From NCBI GenBank assembly GCA_002399765.1, contig DHEG01000010.1, positions 11,062-50,140 of the forward strand: 39,079 bases of DNA, read 5' to 3'. Positions 15,885-23,791 of the stretch are shown here, one piece after another (position 1 is the first letter of the stretch; each line of letters begins with the position of its first letter). The position numbers were made by a program, and so were the translations under genes. Origin of the DNA: Caryophanales bacterium UBA4856 (GTDB taxonomy: Bacteria; Bacillota_I; Bacilli_A; RFN20; CAG-288). The notes below the pieces were generated by a model. It saw only the letters and a list, made by a program, of their open reading frames with translations, did not search any database and was not told where the DNA came from.

Positions 15885-17221
15885 TCGGCTCTCTCCAGTT
15901 CCAATGGGGTATCCCTTACTTTCATTGCCAAGATGAAGGGGAGGGCGACCAGACCTATTGCGGAGAACAAGAAGTAGGTACCGCCATAGCCAAGGACCGT
16001 ATTGAGCAAATAGGGGTAGGAGAACTGCAAGGCGGCGTTGGATATTCCATATGCTATCGTCACCAAGTAAAGACCCTTTGTCTTTAGCTGTGCCCCCAGT
16101 GTCTCTTCCATTACCGGCACATAAGAGGCGAGGTACAGGCCCCAATCCACGCCCCTTAACATCATCAATGCCACGAATAGCCAGGCCAGGCCAACGCTTC
16201 CCTCGCTTGGCTTAACCAGGATGGCGAACGCCCCCAATGCCGCAACCCGCAAGGCAACCATTATTCCGGCACCCACCAAGAAGACCTTGCCGTGCTTTCC
16301 TTTGCCAAGGCGGGATCCCAATGACATCACCGTCACTTCCATGACGCACATCAAGCCGCTCAAGAAACCGTAGGTGGAATCGTTGAAGCCGTTGATTACT
16401 GTTCCCGAAGCGTCTTTTAGGCTCATGTGAACCCAATAGTTGCTGCTCAGGGAGTTGGAAGCGTAATCGACGCCGCCCATGAAGAAAGAAAAGACCAGGA
16501 AGAAGACAAAGTCGCGATTTCCAAGGGCATCGGAGAACCTAGACTCCAGGACTTTCCTTACTGCAGCCTTTTGCCCCTTCAATCTGTATTTGTCGATGTC
16601 TGCCGGACGAAGCAGGAAGGAAAGGCCATAGGTAGTCAGGTAAAGGGGAATGGTGAATAGAAACAAGGCGGCATAACCCTCGGAAGCCAGACCGGAGAAA
16701 AGAGCAGCCGAATGATCGGCTATTATGCCACCCACTGCCGGACCGATGGCATAGGCTACGCTGCCCCACACCCTCATCGAGGAAAAGGTGGTCTTTTCCA
16801 CCAAGGCTATGTCGGATGCGGTCGAATCCAAGACATTGTAAAAGAACGAACTGGTATTGCAACTTGCCATCGTGAAAACCACGATCAACGAATACGAGAT
16901 ATACCAAGGCCTAACGAAGGCTGCCCCGGCCAACAGCCCACATGACAATATCTGGATGGGCATTATTATGTGGATTATGTTCATGTTGTGCTTTCCCGAA
17001 CCCACGAAGCGCGAGAGAAAGACATTGGAAAGGACTCCCACGATTGGGATGAGGGCCAAGACCACGGAAAGCAACAGGGGGCTTATCTCATTCCAGCCTT
17101 GGTCGGCAGCCACATGGTTCAAGAATATGGTAAGGAAACCGTATATCAGGGAATCGCAGAAGAAATCAAGCAAATAGAACGCTTTTGCCTTGTTGGTTTC
17201 CGGATGGCTCTTGATGTCCAT
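15881..17221 (-). CDS. MFS transporter, MFS_1-like (sugar/nucleoside symporter type)
   Basis: 446 residues with about twelve hydrophobic segments and a central cytoplasmic loop of ~45 residues (KYRLKGQKAAVRKVLESR). Helix 5 has SSMRVWGSVAYAIGPAVGG, a pattern common in the LacY/nucleoside-symporter branch of the major facilitator superfamily (MFS_1_like). The substrate cannot be told from sequence. It is the only minus-strand gene between 4.3 and 23.8 kb and stands alone: divergent from gapA and convergent with whiA with a four-base overlap of the stops. The ribosome-binding site is weak (AAGGCG). Its location next to gapA might hint at a carbon source, but that is inference. Confidence 0.8.
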   Translation of the reverse strand: MDIKSHPETNKAKAFYLLDFFCDSLIYGFLTIFLNHVAADQGWNEISPLLLSVVLALIPIVGVLSNVFLSRFVGSGKHNMNIIHIIMPIQILSCGLLAGAAFVRPWYISYSLIVVFTMASCNTSSFFYNVLDSTASDIALVEKTTFSSMRVWGSVAYAIGPAVGGIIADHSAALFSGLASEGYAALFLFTIPLYLTTYGLSFLLRPADIDKYRLKGQKAAVRKVLESRFSDALGNRDFVFFLVFSFFMGGVDYASNSLSSNYWVHMSLKDASGTVINGFNDSTYGFLSGLMCVMEVTVMSLGSRLGKGKHGKVFLVGAGIMVALRVAALGAFAILVKPSEGSVGLAWLFVALMMLRGVDWGLYLASYVPVMEETLGAQLKTKGLYLVTIAYGISNAALQFSYPYLLNTVLGYGGTYFLFSAIGLVALPFILAMKVRDTPLELERAD

Positions 17222-17483
17222 TGCTTTCGCCTTGCTATATGACCCACATTAAGATAGTGCTACGGCCTGGCGGTGAATGCGCTTTTGCGAATATATCGAC
17301 TTAACTATCGTAAGTCCTCGAGTGCTTGCTCATTTGGCACTTGCTAATGATTATTGCTGCCGTGTTTTGAATGACAATTTGCAAAAATATGTATATGTAA
17401 GCGATTACAGGTGTGTTTCACACCTTACTTATGCGCATGGCCGTATATAATGTGAACGGTGTTAAAGGAGGACATCGCAAAGA
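17222..17483. other. Divergent intergenic region between the MFS gene and gapA
   Basis: 262 bases, the longest gene-free stretch. It holds the gapA promoter with two palindromes, and a direct repeat GTGCTTGCT / GCACTTGCT around 17320-17346 that also contains an AGTGC/GCACT inverted repeat. I see no ORF, tRNA or known riboswitch fold in it. A minus-strand promoter for the MFS gene must lie here but I cannot place it with confidence. Confidence 0.6.
17409..17451 (+). promoter_or_regulatory. gapA promoter with a candidate activator palindrome
   Basis: TATAAT at 17446-17451 predicts a start near 17458. There is no good -35 box. Instead a perfect palindrome AGGTGTG-TTT-CACACCT spans 17409-17425, centred about 41 bases upstream of the predicted start, where class II activators sit. 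A second palindrome, ATGCGCAT (17431-17438), lies in the spacer. AAAGGAGG at 17464-17471 is the ribosome-binding site, with a rather long 12-base gap to the ATG. Confidence 0.55.
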
Positions 17484-18617
17484 ATGTCTAAGACTGTCAA
17501 AGTTGCTATAAATGGCTTCGGCCGCATCGGCCGTATAGCCTTCCGTCGCATCACCGAGGAGAATGAGAAACCCTCGATTGAAGGACCCAAGCTCGAGATT
17601 GTCGCCATCAACGATCTCTCTGACCCGAAGAACCTTGCTTACCTTTTGAAGTATGACACTGCGCATGGTCAATTCCCCCACGAGGTCGGCTACTACACCG
17701 ATGACTCTCATGCTGACGAGGGCACTCTCGGCGGCTTGGTCGTAGACGGCAAGAAGATTCCTGTCTATGCCGTTGCCAAGTCTGGCGCTCCTTTGCTCAA
17801 GAAGGTATTCCCCAATGCCGATCAGACCAAGAAGGTCTACTTCCCCTGGAAGAAACTCGGCGTGAAGATCGTCTTGGAGTCCACTGGCTTCTACCTCAAG
17901 AAGGAACTTGCCAAGGACCACTTGGATGCCGGTGCCGAGTATGTTGTTCTCTCTGCTCCTGCCAAGGATGACACCCCGACCTTCGTCTATGGTGTCAACA
18001 CCGACAAGTTGGCCAAGACCGACACCATCGTTTCCGGTGCCTCTTGCACCACTAACTGCCTTGCTCCTGTATGCGCTGTATTGGAGAAGAAGTATGGAAT
18101 TCTCGGTGGCTTCATGACCACTGTCCATGCCTTCACCAACGATCAGACTTCTCAGGATATGATCAAGGCCAAGGACTTCCGTCGTGGCCGTGCCGCTGCT
18201 TCCAACACCGTTCCCACTTCCACTGGTGCTGCCAAGGCCATCAAGCTTGTCATCCCTGAATTGGCTGGCCGTCTCGATGGTGTCTCCATCCGTGTCCCTG
18301 TCATCGATGGCTCTTTGGTCGACCTCACCGTCGAGCTCAAGAAGAAGGCTGCTTCCGTTGACGAAATCAACGCTGCCTTCAAGTCTGCTTCTGAGGGCGA
18401 ACTCAAGGGCATTCTCGGCTACACCGAGGATCCCATTGTCTCCAGCGATGTGATCGGTTCTACTGAGGGCTCCATCTTCGATGCCACTCAGACCAGGATC
18501 GTCGAAGCTGATGGCACTCAGTTCGTCAAGGTCTTCTCTTGGTACGACAACGAATACTCTTACACCTCTCAGTTCATTCGTCTCACCAAGACCATCGCCG
18601 GCAAGTTCGTTGACTAA
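17484..18617 (+). CDS. gapA: Glyceraldehyde-3-phosphate dehydrogenase
   Basis: NAD-dependent glycolytic enzyme. 377 residues against ~335 usual. NAD-binding INGFGRIGR at 9-17; the Asp of AINDLSDP fits NAD rather than NADP. The catalytic SGASCTTNC has Cys188, and the assisting His215 is in MTTVHAFTNDQ. RRGRAAASNTVPTSTGAAKA and SWYDNEYSY are family signatures. The extra ~40 residues are almost all in the coenzyme domain: after RRI (EENEKPSIEGP), near residues 70-88, and in 96-126 before GVKIVLESTG. Codons such as GCT, TCT and ACT are more frequent here than in neighbours, as expected for a strongly expressed gene. It begins the gapA, pgk, tpiA block but is separated from pgk by terminators. Confidence 0.97.
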   Translation: MSKTVKVAINGFGRIGRIAFRRITEENEKPSIEGPKLEIVAINDLSDPKNLAYLLKYDTAHGQFPHEVGYYTDDSHADEGTLGGLVVDGKKIPVYAVAKSGAPLLKKVFPNADQTKKVYFPWKKLGVKIVLESTGFYLKKELAKDHLDAGAEYVVLSAPAKDDTPTFVYGVNTDKLAKTDTIVSGASCTTNCLAPVCAVLEKKYGILGGFMTTVHAFTNDQTSQDMIKAKDFRRGRAAASNTVPTSTGAAKAIKLVIPELAGRLDGVSIRVPVIDGSLVDLTVELKKKAASVDEINAAFKSASEGELKGILGYTEDPIVSSDVIGSTEGSIFDATQTRIVEADGTQFVKVFSWYDNEYSYTSQFIRLTKTIAGKFVD

Positions 18618-18620
18618 TTC

Positions 18621-18649
18621 AGTCAGCTGAATCGGTCGACTGACTTTTT
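18621..18649 (+). terminator. First hairpin after gapA
   Basis: AGTCAG (18621-18626) pairs with CTGACT (18640-18645), with a 13-base loop, followed by TTTTC. A modest terminator, or a 3' stabilising stem. Confidence 0.5.
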
Positions 18650-18650
18650 C

Positions 18651-18695
18651 AAGGCATCGCCAGCGCACCTTACAAGATGCCGACGATGCCTTTTT
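18651..18695 (+). terminator. Second hairpin after gapA
   Basis: AAGGCATCG (18651-18659) and CGATGCCTT (18684-18692) form a perfect 9-bp stem followed by a run of T. GATGCC at 18676-18681, inside the loop, can also pair with GGCATC, so two exclusive folds are possible. Confidence 0.65.
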
Positions 18696-18765
18696 CAAAA
18701 GGATTTCCCAGGGGTTTCTTTGCCGAATGCCATATAAGGCCCCTTTCCCAGGAGGAAATTATTAG

Positions 18766-20016
18766 ATGGCTAAGAAAGATGTCAAAGGACTGACCGGAAT
18801 AAAGGACAAGGTCGTCTTTGTAAGAGTAGATTTCAACGTGCCCCACAAGGGTGCCACCATCACCGATGACAACCGTGTCGTAGCTGCCATTCCCACCATC
18901 GCCACTTTGGTCAAGAAAGGTGCCAAGGTCGTCCTCGCTTCCCATTTGGGCAAGATCAAATGGGGCAAGGTCGCTGATGCCGAGATAGCGAAGGAAGAGA
19001 AGGAGAACGACCTTTCGATCGTTTTGCCCGATCTCAAGGCTCAGCTCAACAAGGCTTTGGGCAAGGAAGTCAATGTTTCCTTCTCGCCTGCGACTTCCGG
19101 ACCCGAACTCAAGAAGGCTGTCGAGGCTTTGAAGGCCGGCGATGTGCTCTTGATGCAGAATACCCGTTACGAGAAGGGTGAGACCAAGAACGATCCCAAG
19201 CTCGCCGCTGAATGGGCCGGCCTTGCCGATGCCTATGTCAACGATGCCTTCGGCTCCGATCACCGTAAGCATGCTTCAACCTATGGCGTACCCGAATTGC
19301 TCGCCAAGGCCAATAAGCCCACTGCGGTCGGCTTCTTGGTCGAGAAGGAGATCAAGGCTTTGGGCAAGGTCGTCGATGTCCCTGCCTCGGGCCATCCTTA
19401 TGTCGCCATCTTGGGTGGTGCCAAGGTTTCCGACAAGATCTTGGTCATCGACTCGCTCTTGAAGAAAGTCGACACCATCTTGATAGGTGGCGCCATGGCT
19501 TACACCTTCCTGAAGGCCTTGGGCCACAAGGTCGGCACCTCTTTGGTCGAGGACGATCAGCTGGACTATGCCAAGAAGGCCTACGCTTCCGGCAAGATCG
19601 TCTTGCCTGAGGATCATGTCGTTGCCGTTTCCTATCCTACCGATGAGTCTAGCAAGGGCGAGAGCGTCGATTCCGTCGACATACCCGATGGCAAGATGGG
19701 ACTGGATATCGGTCCCAAGACCGCAGCCAAGTATGCGGCCATAATCGCCAAGGCCAAGACCGTCTTCTGGAATGGACCGATGGGCGTATCCGAGGTTCCC
19801 GCTTTCGCCAATGGCACTATCGCCGTTGCCAAGGCGGCTGCCGAGAACGAGGGTGCCTTCACCGTTATCGGTGGTGGTGACTCTGCCGCGGCGGCCAAGA
19901 AGCTTGGCTTCGCCGACAAGTTCAGCCATGTCTCTACCGGTGGTGGCGCATCCCTGGAGTTGATCCAAAACGATGGCCATCTGCCTGGCATCGACGTCAT
20001 CGAGGACGTCAAGTAA
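18766..20016 (+). CDS. pgk: Phosphoglycerate kinase
   Basis: Glycolytic enzyme that makes ATP from 1,3-bisphosphoglycerate; 416 residues, slightly long. N-terminal signature VVFVRVDFNVP, substrate-binding ASHLGKIKWGKV, LMQNTRYEKGETKND and YVNDAFGSDHRKHAST. The interdomain and ATP regions are ILGGAKVSDKI, FWNGPMGVSE, IGGGDSAAAAKK and HVSTGGGASLEL. AGGAGG precedes the start by about ten bases. A possible -10 TATAAG lies at 18733-18738 after the gapA terminators, so pgk-tpiA may have its own promoter in addition to read-through. tpiA starts 14 bases downstream. Confidence 0.97.
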   Translation: MAKKDVKGLTGIKDKVVFVRVDFNVPHKGATITDDNRVVAAIPTIATLVKKGAKVVLASHLGKIKWGKVADAEIAKEEKENDLSIVLPDLKAQLNKALGKEVNVSFSPATSGPELKKAVEALKAGDVLLMQNTRYEKGETKNDPKLAAEWAGLADAYVNDAFGSDHRKHASTYGVPELLAKANKPTAVGFLVEKEIKALGKVVDVPASGHPYVAILGGAKVSDKILVIDSLLKKVDTILIGGAMAYTFLKALGHKVGTSLVEDDQLDYAKKAYASGKIVLPEDHVVAVSYPTDESSKGESVDSVDIPDGKMGLDIGPKTAAKYAAIIAKAKTVFWNGPMGVSEVPAFANGTIAVAKAAAENEGAFTVIGGGDSAAAAKKLGFADKFSHVSTGGGASLELIQNDGHLPGIDVIEDVK

Positions 20017-20030
20017 AGGGTTTAGGGATA

Positions 20031-20789
20031 ATGCCTGAAAGAAAGAAACTTTTGCTCGGAAACTGGAAGATGAATCACACCATCGCCGAGGCCAAGGAAT
20101 TCGCCTTGTCCGTCAAGGACATCAAGGAGCTTTCCAAGACCAAGGGAATCCAGATCGGTGTGTGCCCGTCCTATCTGGCGCTCGAGACTTTGAAGAAGAA
20201 GGCCCGCGGCATCATCGTGGGTGCTCAGGATGTCTCCGCTTTCGATCACGGAGCCTACACTGGTCAGATCTCGATTCCGATGCTCAAGGAGATCGGAGTC
20301 GATTGGGCCATCGTCGGTCACTCCGAGCGTCGCGCCTATAACGGCGAGACCTCCGAGGGCTGCAATGCCAAGATCAAGGCCTTGATCAAGGCCGAGATGA
20401 CTGCCGTCTACTGCGTCGGTGAGTCCGCCCAAGTCTATGACGAGGGCAAGACCGATGACTTCGTGGGCGAGCAGATCCGTACCGGTTTGAAAGATCTTAC
20501 CAAAGATGACCTCAAATACGTCGTCATCGCCTATGAACCCATTTGGGCCATCGGCACCGGCAAGACCGCCACTCCCGAGATCGCGGAGAAGGTCATCGCC
20601 GACATCCGCTCCGTCGTCAAGGACATGTTCGGCAAAGGCGCTGCCAACAAGGTCCGCATCCTCTACGGAGGCTCGGTCAAACCCGCCAATGTCCATGCTA
20701 TCTGCCAACAGCCAGATATCGATGGCGCATTGGTCGGTGGCGCTTCCCTCACTGCCGAGTCGTTCAAGGAATTGGTCCAGAACCTCTAG
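20031..20789 (+). CDS. tpiA: Triosephosphate isomerase
   Basis: Interconverts dihydroxyacetone phosphate and glyceraldehyde 3-phosphate; 252 residues, normal. Catalytic residues are visible: Lys in LLLGNWKMNHT, His in AIVGHSERRAYNGE and Glu in IAYEPIWAIGTGKTA. The phosphate-binding ILYGGSVKPAN and DGALVGGASL are at the C terminus. It sits 14 bases after pgk with AGGGA as ribosome-binding site, so it is co-transcribed. A strong hairpin terminator follows. Phosphoglycerate mutase and enolase, often next in this cluster, are not here. Confidence 0.97.
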   Translation: MPERKKLLLGNWKMNHTIAEAKEFALSVKDIKELSKTKGIQIGVCPSYLALETLKKKARGIIVGAQDVSAFDHGAYTGQISIPMLKEIGVDWAIVGHSERRAYNGETSEGCNAKIKALIKAEMTAVYCVGESAQVYDEGKTDDFVGEQIRTGLKDLTKDDLKYVVIAYEPIWAIGTGKTATPEIAEKVIADIRSVVKDMFGKGAANKVRILYGGSVKPANVHAICQQPDIDGALVGGASLTAESFKELVQNL

Positions 20790-20812
20790 AAGGGTCTTCG
20801 GATCGATGCCCA

Positions 20813-20846
20813 AACCGTCAGTTTTTTAAAGGACTGGCGGTTTTCG
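20813..20846 (+). terminator. Terminator after tpiA
   Basis: AAACCGTCAGT (20813-20823) pairs with ACTGGCGGTTT (20834-20844), 11 bp with one G-U pair and a 10-base loop, ending in TTTT. Confidence 0.8.
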
Positions 20847-20886
20847 TTTGGTCTTCCTAACTGCAGGACGCCGTTAACTGCGATAA

Positions 20887-20892
20887 TATAAA
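20887..20892 (+). promoter_or_regulatory. Possible -10 element of pepO
   Basis: TATAAA lies 27 bases before the pepO start, and AAAGGAG in between is the ribosome-binding site. I see no convincing -35 box. Confidence 0.35.
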
Positions 20893-20918
20893 GCCGATCG
20901 ATTAAAGGAGCGAAAAGA

Positions 20919-22823
20919 ATGGCTGATACCAAAGTACGCGTGCAGGATGACCTTTATGAATACGTGAACGGTGATTGGGAGAAGACCGCCGAGATCCCGG
21001 CTGACAAGGCCACTACCGGTGGCTTCTCCGATCTTGATACCAATGTCGAGAAGATATTGATGGCCGATTTCAAGGCTTTTGCCGATGGCTCTAAGAAAGT
21101 CCCCGACAAGTATCTGAAGCAGGCTGTCTTGCTTTACAAGAAGGCTTTGGACTTCAAGGCCAGGGATGAATCAGGCGTCAAGCCTACTTTGGCAAGGCTG
21201 GCCAAGATTCAGGGCCTTAAGAGTCTTTCAGTCTTCAACGGGGAACTTCCGGCTCTCTACAAGAATCTCTATCGTCTGCCATTCCGCATCGGCGTCGATA
21301 CCAACATGAAGGACACTGCGCACCATGCCCTGATCTTGGCCGGACCCGATACCATCTTGCCCGATACCTCCTACTACAAGGATGGTAATCCTTCCGGACC
21401 CAAGCTTTTGGCCCTTTGGTCCCAGACTACCGATGCCGTCCTGAAGCACTTCCCCCTGTCTGATGACGACCGTGCCACCTACATAAAGGACACCCTGGCC
21501 TTCGATAAGCTTGTCGCGGCAAGGGTTAAGAGCAGCGAGGAGTGGGCCGAATACAACAAATGCTACAACCCGACGCCCGTCAAGGATGTACAGGCTAAGC
21601 TGGCCCCCGTCGCCTTTGAGAAGCTTGTCGAGTCGGTCTACGGCAAGGTCCCCGAGGAAGTCATTGTCTTCGATCCCCGGTTCCTCACGGAGTTCTCCGG
21701 CTTGTTCAACAAGTCTACCTTCACTCTCTATGTCCATTGGTCCTATGTCCTTGAGGCCCTTTCCGATACCGCCTACCTCTCCGATGAGCTGAGGATACTG
21801 GGCGGGGCCTTCAATAGGGCTCTGTCTGGAAGCAAGGTGGCCCCCAGCCAGGAGAAACATGCCTATCGTTTGGCAAACCGCATGTTCTCCGAGCCGGTCG
21901 GGATCTACTATGGGAAGACCTACTTTGGCGAGAAGGCCAAGGCCGATGTCATCGACATGGTCAAGAGCATCGTCAAGACCTACGAGGCTCGGCTGACAGC
22001 CAACACCTGGCTTAGCCCCGAGACCAAGGCCAAGGCGGTCGTCAAGCTTGAGAAGATGATCTTGAAGATGGGCTATCCCGATAAGCCCCAGGCTTTGTAT
22101 GACAAGTTGAAGGTCGATCCGAAGGCTGACTTGTTCACTGCCGTCACCAAACTCGAGAAGGCCAAGCAGGCCTATGGCGACAGTCTGCTATACGAGCCGG
22201 TCGATCGCACCATCTGGGTCATGCCCGGCCACTTAGTGAATGCCTGCTACAATCCTACCGTCAACGACATCACCTTCCCGGCTGCCATCCTCCAGGCTCC
22301 GTTCTACTCCATCAAGCAGAGCCGGAGCGAGAACCTCGGCGGCATCGGAACCGTGATCGGCCATGAGATCAGTCACGCTTTCGACAACAACGGGGCCCAA
22401 TGCGATGAATACGGAAACCTCAACAACTGGTGGAAACCGAAGGACTTCGAGATCTTCAAGGGCAAGACCCAGGCTATGATCGATGAGTTCAATGGCTTGG
22501 ACTTCTCCGGTGGCAAGGTCAATGGCAAGCTCATCGTAAGCGAGAATATCGCCGATAACGGTGGCATGGCCGCGGCCTTGCAGACTGCCAAGGAAGACAA
22601 GGACGTCGATCTGAAGGGCTTCTTCCTCAACTATGCCAGGGTCTGGAGGTTGAAGGAGCGCCCCGAATACGCCCAACTGTTGTTGGCCGTCGATGTCCAC
22701 GCTCCTCATTATCTCCGTGCCGACATCCAGCCGCGCAACTTCCCCGAATGGTATGAGGCCTTCGACGTGAAGCCGACCGACAAGATGTACATACAGCCTT
22801 CCAAGAGAGTCAACATCTGGTAA
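20919..22823 (+). CDS. pepO: M13-family zinc endopeptidase PepO
   Basis: 634-residue oligopeptidase of the neprilysin family. The zinc site is complete: HEISH in VIGHEISHAFDNNG, with the third ligand Glu in SENIADNGGM. The ending RVNIW is typical. The N terminus (ADTKVRVQDDLYEYVNGDW) is the usual start of the mature M13 domain; no signal peptide or membrane anchor is present, as in lactococcal PepO, so it probably degrades peptides in the cytoplasm. It is a single-gene unit between two hairpin terminators. Codon choice resembles that of the glycolytic genes, which suggests good expression. Confidence 0.93.
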   Translation: MADTKVRVQDDLYEYVNGDWEKTAEIPADKATTGGFSDLDTNVEKILMADFKAFADGSKKVPDKYLKQAVLLYKKALDFKARDESGVKPTLARLAKIQGLKSLSVFNGELPALYKNLYRLPFRIGVDTNMKDTAHHALILAGPDTILPDTSYYKDGNPSGPKLLALWSQTTDAVLKHFPLSDDDRATYIKDTLAFDKLVAARVKSSEEWAEYNKCYNPTPVKDVQAKLAPVAFEKLVESVYGKVPEEVIVFDPRFLTEFSGLFNKSTFTLYVHWSYVLEALSDTAYLSDELRILGGAFNRALSGSKVAPSQEKHAYRLANRMFSEPVGIYYGKTYFGEKAKADVIDMVKSIVKTYEARLTANTWLSPETKAKAVVKLEKMILKMGYPDKPQALYDKLKVDPKADLFTAVTKLEKAKQAYGDSLLYEPVDRTIWVMPGHLVNACYNPTVNDITFPAAILQAPFYSIKQSRSENLGGIGTVIGHEISHAFDNNGAQCDEYGNLNNWWKPKDFEIFKGKTQAMIDEFNGLDFSGGKVNGKLIVSENIADNGGMAAALQTAKEDKDVDLKGFFLNYARVWRLKERPEYAQLLLAVDVHAPHYLRADIQPRNFPEWYEAFDVKPTDKMYIQPSKRVNIW

Positions 22824-22826
22824 CTT

Positions 22827-22862
22827 AAAGAGCTGGGCGGCAAGCCCAGCTCTTTGCTTCCT
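22827..22862 (+). terminator. Terminator after pepO
   Basis: AAAGAGCTGGGC (22827-22838) and GCCCAGCTCTTT (22844-22855) form a perfect 12-bp stem with a GGCAA loop, followed by a T-rich stretch. Confidence 0.85.
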
Positions 22863-22901
22863 TTAAAAAATATGTATATTCCAACTAAAGCCTATAAACT
22901 T

Positions 22902-22932
22902 CCATCTTTGGCATTACAATAAGAAAAGATGG
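22902..22932 (+). promoter_or_regulatory. Inverted repeat around a -10-like box upstream of the Bax-inhibitor gene
   Basis: CCATCTTT (22902-22909) and AAAGATGG (22925-22932) are perfect 8-base inverted arms. Between them lies TACAAT (22915-22920), a plausible -10. No good -35 lies 16-18 bases upstream. The arrangement would suit an operator that blocks or needs a regulator, or simply a leader hairpin. Confidence 0.35.
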
Positions 22933-22985
22933 TTGGTCTCTACCTGATCTTCCCTTGAAGATTTATAGAAAGAAAGGATGCGCAA

Positions 22986-23738
22986 ATGAGAACATACAAC
23001 GCGCCGGAAGGACATTACGATAACGAGGGGCAAAACAAGGGCATCGGCTTGACCGCTGCCCCGCTGGCCAAGGTCTTCATCTATTTTGCCTTGGGCCTAT
23101 TGGTCACAGGTATCGTAAGCCTTGGCTATCCATACCTGTTGAGCTACATGGCCTCGAGCAACGAGTCGGTCGCAAGCAACGTCTATCTGTGGAGCATGAT
23201 AATCTCCCTGATAGCCTACTTCCCCTTGGCCATCGCCATTCAGTGGAAGGCCATGTGGCCCCGGACCAGCTTGATGGCGGTCCTCTATTTCACCTATTCC
23301 GTCGTCTTAGGCATCTTGGTCTCTTCAGTCGTTGCCTATGCTATCGAGACAACCGAGAGCCTTTGGCCTATCACCATGGCCTTCTTCATCACCGGCGGCC
23401 TGATGCTGTTGATGGGTTTGCTGGGCCTTGTCTTCAAGAACATCGGGGTCCTCATTCCCTTCATAACCGTAGCGATGCTTGGGGTCCTTACCCTGTCCCT
23501 GCTTGCCATCTTCACCGGCAGCTCTACCCTTTATTGGATCATAGACTTCGTCTTCTTCGGCTTGATCTTGATTAGCACCGCCATCGACATAAACACCATC
23601 AAGAGGATGGCGGATGGGGGTTGGATGGGTAGCGAGACCAACTTCGCCATCTTTGGAGCCTATATGCTTCTGACTGATTTCGTCATGATCTTCATAAGGG
23701 TCCTCTTCTACATTATCCTGGCCAGCAATCGCAGATAA
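22986..23738 (+). CDS. Bax inhibitor-1 family membrane protein (YccA/YbhL type)
   Basis: 250 residues: a polar N terminus of ~25 residues, then seven hydrophobic segments. The last ones carry the family pattern AIDINTIKRMADG and the ending FGAYMLLTDFVMIFIRVLFYI, matching the BI-1/TMBIM signature with its membrane-embedded Asp. Bacterial members include a pH-sensitive calcium leak protein (B. subtilis YetJ) and FtsH-interacting YccA. AGAAAGGA is the ribosome-binding site. It is transcribed alone and ends at a bidirectional terminator shared with jag. Confidence 0.85.
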   Translation: MRTYNAPEGHYDNEGQNKGIGLTAAPLAKVFIYFALGLLVTGIVSLGYPYLLSYMASSNESVASNVYLWSMIISLIAYFPLAIAIQWKAMWPRTSLMAVLYFTYSVVLGILVSSVVAYAIETTESLWPITMAFFITGGLMLLMGLLGLVFKNIGVLIPFITVAMLGVLTLSLLAIFTGSSTLYWIIDFVFFGLILISTAIDINTIKRMADGGWMGSETNFAIFGAYMLLTDFVMIFIRVLFYIILASNRR

Positions 23739-23756
23739 CCTCATTTGTTAGGACAA

Positions 23757-23786
23757 TAAAAGGATGCCGATTGAGGCATCCTTTTA
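23757..23786. terminator. Bidirectional terminator between the Bax-inhibitor gene and jag
   Basis: TAAAAGGATGCC (23757-23768) and GGCATCCTTTTA (23775-23786) form a perfect 12-bp stem with a GATTGA loop; A/T runs on both sides let it serve both convergent genes. Confidence 0.85.
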
Positions 23787-23791
23787 ATTTG

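Noticed and set aside
17409..17425. gapA palindrome as a transcription terminator for an upstream gene
   Set aside because: No gene is transcribed toward it from the left and no T run follows the stem; an operator is the better reading.
17418..18698. Long minus-strand open frame (426 codons) opposite gapA
   Set aside because: It mirrors the gapA coding frame, whose strong codon bias leaves the antisense frame open. It has no ribosome-binding site, no family resemblance, and gapA is certain.
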